Of a stretch of 64,000 nucleotides of DNA, positions 54,961-64,000 are shown one piece after another. Position 1 is the stretch's first letter. Each line of letters begins with the position of its first letter. A model generated the notes under the pieces. It had not been told where the DNA came from. It searched no databases and saw only the letters and a program-made list of their open reading frames with translations. This DNA comes from Sanguinoderma infundibulare (Eukaryota; Basidiomycota; Agaricomycetes; Polyporales; Polyporaceae): contig JAVLRN010000006.1 of the NCBI GenBank assembly GCA_032821775.1, positions 868,001-932,000 of the forward strand. The letters are read 5' to 3'. A program made the position numbers and the translations under genes.

Positions 54961-57637
54961 ATGGCCCCGCAGGTTGACTTGGTCCTCATCTTCCGTTCCT
55001 CTCCGGGCCGGGTTCTTTCAAAACCCCAAGCACGCGAGAATGCGCGACAGGCTACCCAGCAGTACACGAGGCTGCTCGACGTCTTGAAGAATGGTCGGTT
55101 ACAGGCTGTGGGCAAGCGAGGGGAGCAGGAGGGACAGTTGCTCGTGCTCGTGTGCTGTCCAGAACAGACTTTGACGCGATTGGTCCAACGAGAGAGGTGC
55201 GCACCCCAGCGCGTTGTTTATAGGCTCAACCTTGACGGCGGTCGTTGCAAGGCACTCCGATTTCCTTTGCGGCTTGCCTACTGTCGACCCCTCGGGGACG
55301 CGAGACTCGTCTATCGAATCACTTAGTCCCGCAGAGCGTTTGCGCCTCGTTTACGAGTATGTCACGTCCACTCATACCGACGGCGGGCTCGGAGTAGCAC
55401 CCGGCTCGTCTAATTGGGACCGCGTCGAATCAATAATGGCGCTCCATGACCATGCTTTCAACGAAGCTTGGATCCGCGATTGGACCACGCGCCATCTTGG
55501 CATTGTCGAGTTCGACAATATCAGGCAACAGGTAAGCATTAGACGATGCTTCCTTATCCATGCCAATTAACCCTACATGACACAGTTCGGTGATACCGTG
55601 GGCCTCTACTTCCACTTCTTATCTTTTTACACCAAACACCTCGTCTTCATCTCTGCTACTGGCGTGCTCTTCTACTTCTTCCGCCCGCCATACTCGACAC
55701 TCTACTCCTCCCTCCTCCTCCTTTGGTCCATCACCTTTGTCGAATGGTGGCGAATCAAACAACGACAGCTATCTGTCCGCTGGGGTACAAAGGGCTCGTT
55801 CCGCGTCGAAAAGCGTCGAGCCCAATACGTTCCACTCTCCTGGTGGCGTAAAGACTTCAGGGCGATCGCGAGCCTACCTGTCATCTTGTTCTTCGCCTCC
55901 GTGCTCGCCGCTCTGCTCACGGGCATATTCGTCTTCGAGGCGTTTGTCGCACAGCTATATACAGGGCCGGGACACACGCTAATCGTAAGTGAAACTACTA
56001 CACGGGTTGTGAACGCACTAACGAATCTTTCAGGGATTCGGCCCTACCATCCTCTTCTCGGCATTAGTTCCCCAGTTCCTCAATATCTACCACTCGTATG
56101 CCGTCTCATTTACGAACTGGGAAAACCACGGGCACCAGTCGACTCATGACGCGTCGCTCACGATCAAGACCTTCAGTTTGTCAGCTATCGTGGCCTACCT
56201 TGGAATCGCGCTGTCGGCGTTTGTCTATGTCCCCTTTGGCGAAGAAGTCATGGGCATGGTCCAATACTACCTCTTCCACGGTAACTCAACCGCTGGCACA
56301 TGGCTTGGACCTCTCCTCTCCAAGTTGCCCGCCAACATGACCGCCGCATTCAACACGACGTCCGCAAATCAGCCTGGCAAGCCTGCGGTCAACAAAACCT
56401 TTTGGGAGCTGGATAGTATATCCGCCCGGTCAAAGCTGAACCCGAAGCGTCTCCAAGATATGATGTTTGCGTTCACGGTGACCAATCAAGTCGTGAACAC
56501 GTTCCAGGAGATCGGACTTCCGTTCGTCCTTCGCGCAGTTAACTCTATGCGGAGCGGCAAAGGCCTGAGGTTCGCGACCCCGGCCACGGGGACTGGTAAT
56601 GGCAACAGCAACGGCGGGAAGAAGAAGCGGGTGATGTTCGAAGATGAGTCCGCTGACTCCGAGGCAGAGCAGGTGGCCAACCAGGAGGAGCGCGAGTTCA
56701 TGGACTGCGTCAAGATGGAGGTTGCGCTGCCACCACACGACGTGTTTTCCGAGTACGGCGAAATGGTCACGCAATTCGGCTATGTATCATTGTGGTCGGC
56801 GATCTGGCCGCTTGCACCAGGTACGTGCTAGTTTACGACTGCTTTCGACTGATGAGATGAGTGGCCGAGACGTCGCTTGGGTTGCGCATTTGCTCCCTGG
56901 CTCGTGGAGATGCGCGTGCGCTGGCTGTCAACGAAGTTGACCGCTTCACCAGCCAGGGAGCGGAACGCGCAAGCTTTCGGCCTCCGTCTCTGCATTCATT
57001 CATGTACACGTGCGCCCAGATGTCTCATCGGTTTGTCACAGTGATGTCGTTGATCAACAACTGGTTGGAGCTGCGGTCCGACGCGTTCAAAATCACCGTC
57101 CATGTCCGGCGGCCCATCCCTACGCGGACGGACACGATTGGCCCTTGGCTCGACACGCTCCAGTTCCTGACCTGGCTCTCCGCGCTCACCAACTCGGCGC
57201 TCGTCTACCTCTTCCGTCCAGGCAAGGGTGGAGGGCAGTGCAAGCCGCTCGGGACTTCGCTCTCCCATCCGCAGCACCACCTGAGCGGGCGCGACTCCTC
57301 CTCGTCGTCGTCGTCGTCCACGCAGCAGATGCTCACGTCGGCGCTGCTCATCGCGCTCGGGGCGTCGCACGGGTACATCCTCGTGCGCGCGATCGTGCGC
57401 CACACGCTCGAGCGCATGCTGTGGCGGGGGAGCGAGGAGGAGAAGGAGGCGGAGCGCGCGGAGACGCTCGTGAAGGAGCAGTATCTCCGGAGCCTGGGCG
57501 TCGCGGACGTGGCCAGTCCGGAAGAGGGTGGGGCGGTGGCGGCGGCGGAGGAGGTCAAGCGTGGCCCAGATTCGACGGCGTTTTGGAGCCACGATGAGGG
57601 GCTGGACGAGCTGAGCAGGGGGACGAAGGAGACGTGA
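54961..57637 (+). CDS. TMEM16/anoctamin-family membrane protein, fungal Ist2-like (765 aa)
   Basis: Five exons: 54961-55196, 55252-55531, 55586-55984, 56034-56820 and 57042-57637; introns 55, 54, 49 and 221 bp; total 766 codons. Fungal TMEM16 proteins are Ca-activated lipid scramblases or, like yeast Ist2, ER-plasma membrane tethers. Seen: a cytosolic N-terminal alpha/beta part (VDLVLIFRSS .. GQLLVLVCCPE); about ten hydrophobic segments (LVFISATGVLFYFF, LPVILFFASVLAALLTGIFV, IVAYLGIALSAFVYVPFG, LQFLTWLSALTNSALVYLF and others); FGDTVGLYFHFL before the first segment; and PLAPVMSLINNWLELRSDAFK, which matches the conserved TM6-TM7 Ca-binding segment of the family and is restored by the last splice. 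A Ser run and an acidic coil end the protein. Scramblase activity is inferred from the family only. Confidence 0.9.
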
Positions 57638-59294
57638 CGACGCTGTCGTCTGAGATCGGAGACGGGTGTGGTAGCGGGAGAAGGGTTGGAGCGTTGGGTT
57701 TTGTTGTTGCGGCTACATATACATAGACGGTTTTTTTCTCGTCGTCGGTCTTGAGGTCAGACACTGGTACGTTGGTGCGTGGTCGAGTCCGAGGGCGTAT
57801 GTGTGTGATGTATTTTGTACACGTAGTCAACTAATGCACGCTATAGCTATTGGTTTACTTAGAGAGTACGACTCGAGAGGTCGTTCAATACGAATTTTCG
57901 TCTGTGGTGACGGCTACAATAGATTGACTGTCATCTATAGTCGACAGCACCCTAGGAGCTCGTCGTTGTCTTCCACTTTAGCTGAGTTGGCTCAAAGCAT
58001 GTGCCGTACAGGCTACTTAGCGACGTACCGTTCAAACACAATGAAAGAAGCCTGGAATGGAATGGGTTGGTGGTGGTGGTGGTGACCATCTGGCATTCGA
58101 AACGTTGTTGTGCGTGCCATCTGACATGGTGGTTTCGATATATCACTCCCAGGTTCATGCACCTCAGCACGAAGTACTTCAATTCATGGTAGAGGATGCC
58201 GCTCGGTAGTCGAATGGAATGGTAGGTCCGAGTCGGTGGCTGGTCGGTGATGTCGATGTACTTACATATCGGCGGCGGTCGGTGTCGACGACACTTGACC
58301 AATCACAGGACAACTTTTTGGGGCCTTGGATCTACGGAAGGTGGTTGCCAGGCTGAAATGGGGCCAGCCGTCGGCCGTCGGTTTGATTTTGCTGGCTGGG
58401 GCAGTCTCGGAGAGTGAGCTCCGGGTCCCATGGAAGATTTGTGACCCAGGCTAGTGCGGTGAGGCGGACAGGCCTGAAGAGAATGACACGTACTTTTACG
58501 TTATACGGCTATGATAGCTGGCGTGCGCAGCCGGATGAGTGCTAGAAGCGTACTGTGCAGGATATATGTACATACCCGTCTGCGAGCTTAGATACGGCGT
58601 GAGAGTGGGAGAGAAGATCGGGGGAGTGTCGGATATACGTTGGGAAGGCGGATCAGGGCGGGCGTCGGGAATTGCCAAATGGATGGGGGTGGGAATGGGA
58701 GCCAGGTACTCGGCAGAGCTCGTTTACGGTTTTACCGCTCTTCACGTCTCCGGCGACGACACGACGACGACGGACGCACTCCTGCTGACTCCAGGCTGAC
58801 GCTCTTTTCCAACTTTCGCTCCCTACGCTGACAACGGTCCTTTCCCCATTCTTCGTACCCTGCCTGTCCTTGCTCTTCGCCGCTTGCTGCTTGCTGTCGT
58901 GTCCACGCTCGTGACAGAAAATCGCCATCTGGACGCGCTCTCGATACCCGGTTCTATTGCCATACCTACAGGCCCCTTACACGTGCTGATTCGTACGACG
59001 CCCTGCCGCACGTCCCTGCCCGCTTGCCGTCTTTTTTGACTGGCCTGGAACCTACCTCAATCCTGTTGTAATCATGTCGGTAATTTTCTTGCCTCTCAGC
59101 CACTCGCCCCATCTCTCACACACTCTCCAGGCTTAATTAGCTGTGCTGCACAAGTCTCGAAGACCCTCGGATTACTGCTTGTGACGCTAGTCCAACTTCT
59201 TCCTGTGAGTCCACCCTCTGTATCTACACAGTACCGTGGCATCCTCGTAGCTTTTATTTACCATTTCCCCTCCCCTGCGAAATACCTCCGCAGT
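57638..59294. other. intergenic, 1.6 kb
   Basis: No gene is supported. It includes a short TGG repeat at about 58067-58083 and a pyrimidine-rich leader near 58800-59150. An ATGTCG followed by GTAATT at about 59074 could be a tiny first exon of the next gene, but I cannot show it. Confidence 0.4.
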
Positions 59295-62273
59295 ATGCCC
59301 ACAAACTACGATGTCGCACGACCGGCTAAGCGGTATCCTGGACCCATCGATCCGGCCCTGGTGCATATGGCGACCTCCTACCAAACTCCACAGTCCAATC
59401 AGACTTTCGCTCGGCACACCACGGCAGACATGACCTCACAGTCCCTGCCCCAATCTTCGTCGCTCTCAGATGCAGCAGACTTCACCTCCCCACTCTCAAA
59501 AGGTTACCTCGGTGTCGGACCCGCCCCCCGGACCGAGTCCATCCTCAGCTCAGGCTCGGACTCTGGCCAGCTTTCAGACCGTTCAGTGCAGCGCGCTCGG
59601 TCCCGAGACCATATACTTTCCACCTCCTTCGTTCCAGGCTCGCCACGCCACTCTCCCAGCCCTGTTCCACCGCTATCGCGCACCCTCCACACGTCGCGCT
59701 CATTCTCTGTGGTCAGTCCACATAAATCATCTGCCTCAACCCCCGGCCCAAGTGGACACCTGGACCTCAAACGTCTCATGAGCAAACCTGCCATGCAGAT
59801 GTCTTCAACTTCGGGTTCGCTCATGTCCGACTCGGAACGTTCTGCTGGCGAGCCTTCATCCAGTCGCGTAGGTCCCGCTCGACGTCCCAGCGATAGTGCC
59901 ATCCCTCGCCCTCCACTTTCCAGGAGTGCGCACGCATCTCGCGAGAAGATGCCGCTGCATGTCGATACGGGGGGATTGCGCTCGTCATCGGTTCCTCCCC
60001 ACGAAGGTCGCACATCGTCCCCAGAGCGCAGGGAGCCTGCGGGCGACAGTCACCCAGGCAAAGCTTCACGTAACGTACTGCGCCGGCGCCCAAGTGCTCG
60101 CTCCAACCCAAATACGCCCACTGCCCACCACTTCCGCCCTGCGCCAGGCGACAATCTCAACCTCGTCCCTCCTGTCCGCACCACATCCATTAACCGCCAG
60201 GAACGACCGCACCTCGACTCCGCTGCATCACTTCCCGTATGCATCACCCATCCATCGACAGCCGCTTCCCTGTTCGCCGCACGACCTACCATATCCACTC
60301 GGCCAAAGCTCCGTAGTTCCCCAAGCAGTCCACCAGGGCTGACACCGGCTAGTGCCGTTGCTCTCGCTTATAAGCAGCAAGAGCAACGACGCGAGGAGCT
60401 GGCTGAGGCCTTCGATGGTACCTATCGGTCTTCATCGGCCGCGCCGCTCAAGCCTACCACCCCTCGGAGATTGGGACCAAACGACCCAGATGACGACGAA
60501 GGGACCGGCAGACCGTACTATACGGTGTTTGGTGGCGTGTCGGGGCGGTTGGTCGCTGTTGGTGGCCCGGAGGACGATGATTGGGATCATGCTGGTTACG
60601 AGCCGCGCGCGACCGTTACATCGAATGAGAAGCAGCACAGCGGGAGAAGCTTGTCGAGGAAGGTCTCTGGTTCGTTGAAGCGAGTGGCTGGCTCCATGAA
60701 GCGCAACGAACGGGAACACCGTGAGGTCCGTTCGCCCTCGCGAGAGGAATGGAAGCCGTACGATGGTTCTCAACCGATGTCCACCCGAGATCCTTCTGCG
60801 CACGAGCAATCTCATCCACATTCGAAGAATACACGGAAGGCCACTCCTATTGACACGGCGATTGATGGGAGAAACAGCCCGCGCGGATCACCGACGGCGA
60901 AGTTCAGCCCGTCGTCGAAGAACAGCGCTTCCCCCAGAGAAGGCAGCCGGCCTTCTCAGCCATCCAAGCTTCGACATGAAGAGGAGATGTCGCCAGGCTC
61001 AAAGTGGTGGAAGCTCGTGAAGCGGATCAGTACTGGGGGCCTTCGCGAGAAGTACAGCTCATCTGCCATGCCGCCTCCCGTTCCTGCGCTCCCACCAGAC
61101 CTTAAGGCGATGACGCCCTCACCCTCGCGGATGACGATGGATATTTCGACCCGAGGACCGAATGGAGAGGAGGTCAGCGAGAACGGGGTGTTGTTGCGGA
61201 AGTTCATGCAGTCACGCTCGTCGTTATCTGGGGTACGTCCGAGTCTGTCTCCTCCCCCTCCGTCGACCGGCTCTTCGCGCCGGAGTACCAGCAATACGAA
61301 TACGAATACAACGAAGAGCCGCGCGAGCACTAGCCAGCGTCCTAGCACGACGCGTTCGTCCTCCCCCGGGTCTTCCGACTTGGCGATGTCCAGTTTGTTC
61401 AACCATTATCGTACACCGTCCACTCGGTCGTCGTTCTCATCCTTTGGCGAGGAGATTCCTCCTTTGCCGAAGCCTGTTGGCCAGCACATCGTCCCGCCCA
61501 GCGAACTGTCTCGTATGACCAAGTCATCGGACAGTGATCGCCCGCCTTTGTCCCCATCGCAGCATAAGCTTCGCCAGCGAACGCAAAGCCGTACCCGTTC
61601 GCACACCGCGCCTCCGTCCGCGTCTCCTGAAGACAGGAAATTTTCTTTGCCCCTTCCTCCCCGACGCAACACCACTGGCGCCGCGAGTTCCCCCATGGCG
61701 TCTTCGTTCAACGTCGAAGAGACCGTCAACAAGTTCATGCCTCCCCACACGTCCGTGCCGCCTCCTCTAGGCGAGTTTGGACAGAAAGAGCCGCCACCTC
61801 GTCCGAGACGCAGCTCTCGTCGCACGGCGCCGCCTAACGTCAAGGTCCCCGCGCGCTCGCAGTCAATGTCGACCGCGAGGCCGACCAGCCCGCAGACGCC
61901 TCGTGGGCCTCCGCAGGTCCGCGTGGACGTCAACGTGGGCGTCGACCGCCGCCCTTCGATAGGCGCGTTGAGCTACGCGTCCACGGCGAGGCAGACTTCG
62001 GTGACTGCTTCGAACTCTTCCGCGTCTGCGCTGACCTCGCCCTCGTCTGCGGTCTCGCAGGCGCGCTCTCCGCTGACGTTCCGCGAGCTGGAGAGCCCGC
62101 GGCCGCGGCTGACGGAGAAGGAGAAGGCGGACAAGTGGGAGGATCTGCTCGAGCGCAGCGCGCGGGCGGGCGGGACGCTGCACATCGGCGAGTCGCGGCT
62201 CATGTCGGAGGACGTGGACGTGGACGGAGATGACTCGTTCTTCGACGACGACGAGGAGTCTGATGACGCGTGA
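59295..62273 (+). CDS. large Ser/Pro/Arg-rich disordered protein of unknown function (992 aa, single exon)
   Basis: One uninterrupted frame from the ATG at 59295 (MPTNYDVARPAKRYPGPIDP) to the stop at 62273; the open frame extends upstream without a clear ATG. The protein is dominated by Ser, Pro, Arg and Thr, with many SP and RxxS sequences that could be phosphorylated. Two better-ordered blocks stand out: SKWWKLVKRISTGGLREKY from about residue 569, a basic amphipathic stretch with Trp that could bind membrane, and EKADKWEDLLERSARAGGTL near the C-terminus, followed by a very acidic end (DDSFFDDDEESDDA). No known domain. The absence of introns contrasts with its neighbours. A cytoskeletal or cell-polarity role is a guess. 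Confidence 0.8.
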   Translation: MPTNYDVARPAKRYPGPIDPALVHMATSYQTPQSNQTFARHTTADMTSQSLPQSSSLSDAADFTSPLSKGYLGVGPAPRTESILSSGSDSGQLSDRSVQRARSRDHILSTSFVPGSPRHSPSPVPPLSRTLHTSRSFSVVSPHKSSASTPGPSGHLDLKRLMSKPAMQMSSTSGSLMSDSERSAGEPSSSRVGPARRPSDSAIPRPPLSRSAHASREKMPLHVDTGGLRSSSVPPHEGRTSSPERREPAGDSHPGKASRNVLRRRPSARSNPNTPTAHHFRPAPGDNLNLVPPVRTTSINRQERPHLDSAASLPVCITHPSTAASLFAARPTISTRPKLRSSPSSPPGLTPASAVALAYKQQEQRREELAEAFDGTYRSSSAAPLKPTTPRRLGPNDPDDDEGTGRPYYTVFGGVSGRLVAVGGPEDDDWDHAGYEPRATVTSNEKQHSGRSLSRKVSGSLKRVAGSMKRNEREHREVRSPSREEWKPYDGSQPMSTRDPSAHEQSHPHSKNTRKATPIDTAIDGRNSPRGSPTAKFSPSSKNSASPREGSRPSQPSKLRHEEEMSPGSKWWKLVKRISTGGLREKYSSSAMPPPVPALPPDLKAMTPSPSRMTMDISTRGPNGEEVSENGVLLRKFMQSRSSLSGVRPSLSPPPPSTGSSRRSTSNTNTNTTKSRASTSQRPSTTRSSSPGSSDLAMSSLFNHYRTPSTRSSFSSFGEEIPPLPKPVGQHIVPPSELSRMTKSSDSDRPPLSPSQHKLRQRTQSRTRSHTAPPSASPEDRKFSLPLPPRRNTTGAASSPMASSFNVEETVNKFMPPHTSVPPPLGEFGQKEPPPRPRRSSRRTAPPNVKVPARSQSMSTARPTSPQTPRGPPQVRVDVNVGVDRRPSIGALSYASTARQTSVTASNSSASALTSPSSAVSQARSPLTFRELESPRPRLTEKEKADKWEDLLERSARAGGTLHIGESRLMSEDVDVDGDDSFFDDDEESDDA

Positions 62274-64000
62274 GCTGCGCAGGTGGCGAGAAGTTCGACT
62301 TTGACCAGTGGCGAGCGGGGCCTCGCTTTTCTCGTTTGGGGACGTCGCGCGTTCGCTTTCTTAGTTTTGGTGTCGAACTAATACGTGCGTCCGCCGTTGG
62401 CCGTCCCACTATCTGTCCTTTAATGACGCTTTCCCTGCCGGTCGCGCTGCAGTGCTGGCGGAAGTACCACTCACCCCCTAATCTCGCCGTCGCGCTATCC
62501 GTCATCTAATCGGCCTTTCGCTGTCATATATCCCCGATGCATACCGGTACTAGCTACTACTACTGCCATCACCCACCCAACCCATCCAGTTACATACCTC
62601 GTATACAGTCGCATACGCTTGAGGGACTCGTACACACTGATCGATCATGCTCTTTTCCAGTCCATGCCGTGAAGACTGCTTCACTCTGTGGCAGTACCGC
62701 GGCCGCACGTACATATGCTGCTACACCCACACACACTGCCGGCGCGGCGAAGGACCCTGGGATCTGACGGAGATCCCCTCCGTGGGCGCGGGCGGTCGAT
62801 CTGTGCCCGTCGAAGGATCACAGGGCGTTCGACCTCCCATTTCTCGGATGGCACAAGCGCGATCGAGAGTGCTGAGCGGTCCCGGGCCCGCGACCACTCA
62901 GTACTCTTAAAGGGTCGTGTGGGCTGCTGTCAACTTCATAAGAGCAGACCAAGGAGCTCAAGACTTTGAGAAACGCGCCGCGGAGGGCTCCCGCGCAAAC
63001 GTTTTGAGGGCGGCCCAGCATGGTGATTGGTATTGACCTTCTGGAGCGTCGAGAAAGAGGTGTGTCAGAATGAACTTTGACCACGCTGCGCGGGGATTAT
63101 GTACATACCGCACCGGGTATGCGGGGCGTGCAGCTCGCGGGTCCGCTCTGAGATCCGCGAAATGGTTCCATGCTGTGAAGGGTGCCGGTGAACACTGCAT
63201 CGATGGTTCGAAGAGGGGGATCGTGGATCGGGAATCGCGCATGCAGTGTTGTGTGAGATCTGGCGCTGTGACGGTCTTCGAAGAGCTAATCTGCAATATT
63301 GCTGGAATATTTGACGACGGAGTGAGTGATTTAAGTACATAAGTATGCGTGTCTGCAGAATTACTCACTGCAATTTGTGTTGGCAGAAACGAGGCTCGCC
63401 CGGGGGACGCCGTCCAGGGGAACACGTCGTTAACGTATGATGGTCCCCATTGGACAAAATCCACAAGTTCGTTGAACGTGCCCCCGATGTGGTCGGAATG
63501 GTCCGGATGTGCCGGTAAGAGACCCTTGCAGGCTTTGGGAGAGTTGCCATGCCGGTCCTTCTACTCAACGCCAAAGACCTTCCGCAATCGTCTAGACTAT
63601 TTCAATCCTGTCCCCCGCACCTGTAGTCTCTCAAGTCAGCGTACATCCTCAGAACACGCAAGGCGATGCGCGTATAGGTCGCTGGATCAAAAACTAACTG
63701 TCAGCTAGTGCCAGTGTGCCATGTCCTCCCAGGTTGGTCCAGTTGCAGCCTCCCACGGCAAGCTGCCTGGAGAGGGCCTCCTGTCTCCAATGATAGATGA
63801 AAACTCGGCACTGTACGTGGCCGAGCTGGGTGAGCGAAGACTCCGAGGGCGAGTGGGGGTGGCGCGCGTCCGATGTCTTGCCAGAAGGCGCCCGGCAGGT
63901 CGCCTGCCAGGTACCGGTCATGGAGGGTCGTGGAACGAGGTAAAATGAATAATTAACATACATTGCGGGACATGATGTTCTCCGGAAGGAGAACCGCGAC
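62274..64000. other. gene-free end of the window
   Basis: Open frames up to 168 codons exist (62958-63464, minus), but none shows a domain, splice-compatible partner or family pattern. A gene may start beyond the window edge. Confidence 0.4.

Noticed and set aside
62958..63464. 168-codon open frame on the minus strand near the window end
   Set aside because: No domain, signal peptide or splice-compatible continuation, and the composition is unremarkable. It could be part of a gene but cannot be supported.
63694..63963. Minus-strand frame containing MTGTWQ, resembling the FunK1 GTWQFMS block
   Set aside because: The similarity ends after four residues and no HRD or DWD motif lies nearby.
1..64000. 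CRISPR arrays, riboswitches, bacterial operons, prophage or secondary-metabolite core genes
   Set aside because: The DNA is clearly eukaryotic (spliced genes, intron-bearing tRNA), and no polyketide synthase, peptide synthetase or terpene cyclase signature was seen.

Overview
This window is nuclear DNA of a filamentous basidiomycete, most likely an Agaricomycete and plausibly a wood-decay polypore (the order is an inference). The evidence is GC-rich coding sequence, genes broken by many short introns (mostly 50-70 bp, GT..AG), FunK1-type protein kinases, a degenerate hAT transposon, and single-copy eukaryotic genes (ACC1, COQ6, QNS1, SEC6, HSE1, MMS2, ribosomal eL33). Gene models were assembled by hand by joining open frames at GT/AG sites that keep phase and restore conserved family motifs. 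No start or splice site has transcript support.

Layout. 1-5.5 kb holds two paralogous FunK1-type kinases on the minus strand, the first cut by the window edge, with a decayed hAT element between them. 5.5-11.8 kb is gene-poor, with one imperfect tandem duplication and a possible decayed coding stretch near 10.1-10.35 kb. 11.9-16.1 kb encodes a RING-H2 / PH / VWA protein with the domain order of yeast Ste5 and Far1, so a candidate pheromone-MAPK scaffold. 17.3-25.8 kb holds three unrecognised Pro/Ser-rich genes in a row on the minus strand, separated by long gene-free stretches.

26.3-47.6 kb is a dense housekeeping block: COQ6 (ubiquinone synthesis), a membrane-anchored Lys/Ala-rich protein, ribosomal protein eL33, the arginine-pathway acetyltransferase ArgJ/ARG7, acetyl-CoA carboxylase ACC1, glutamine-dependent NAD synthetase QNS1 and exocyst subunit SEC6. 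48.2-48.9 kb encodes a small predicted secreted protein made of a Val/Pro block and a Gly/Tyr block, with no cysteine. 50.1-54.1 kb is a divergent pair, MMS2 (K63-ubiquitin E2 variant) and HSE1 (ESCRT-0 ubiquitin receptor), sharing about 250 bp of promoter. Then come an intron-containing tRNA-Met, a TMEM16/anoctamin-family membrane protein and a large Ser/Pro-rich disordered protein. The last 1.7 kb has no gene I can support.

Functional links: ACC1, ARG7 and COQ6 are metabolic enzymes (cytosolic fatty-acid synthesis, mitochondrial arginine and ubiquinone synthesis). SEC6, HSE1 and the anoctamin-like protein act in membrane traffic or lipid handling. MMS2 and HSE1 are linked through ubiquitin. 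No operon-like logic is implied.
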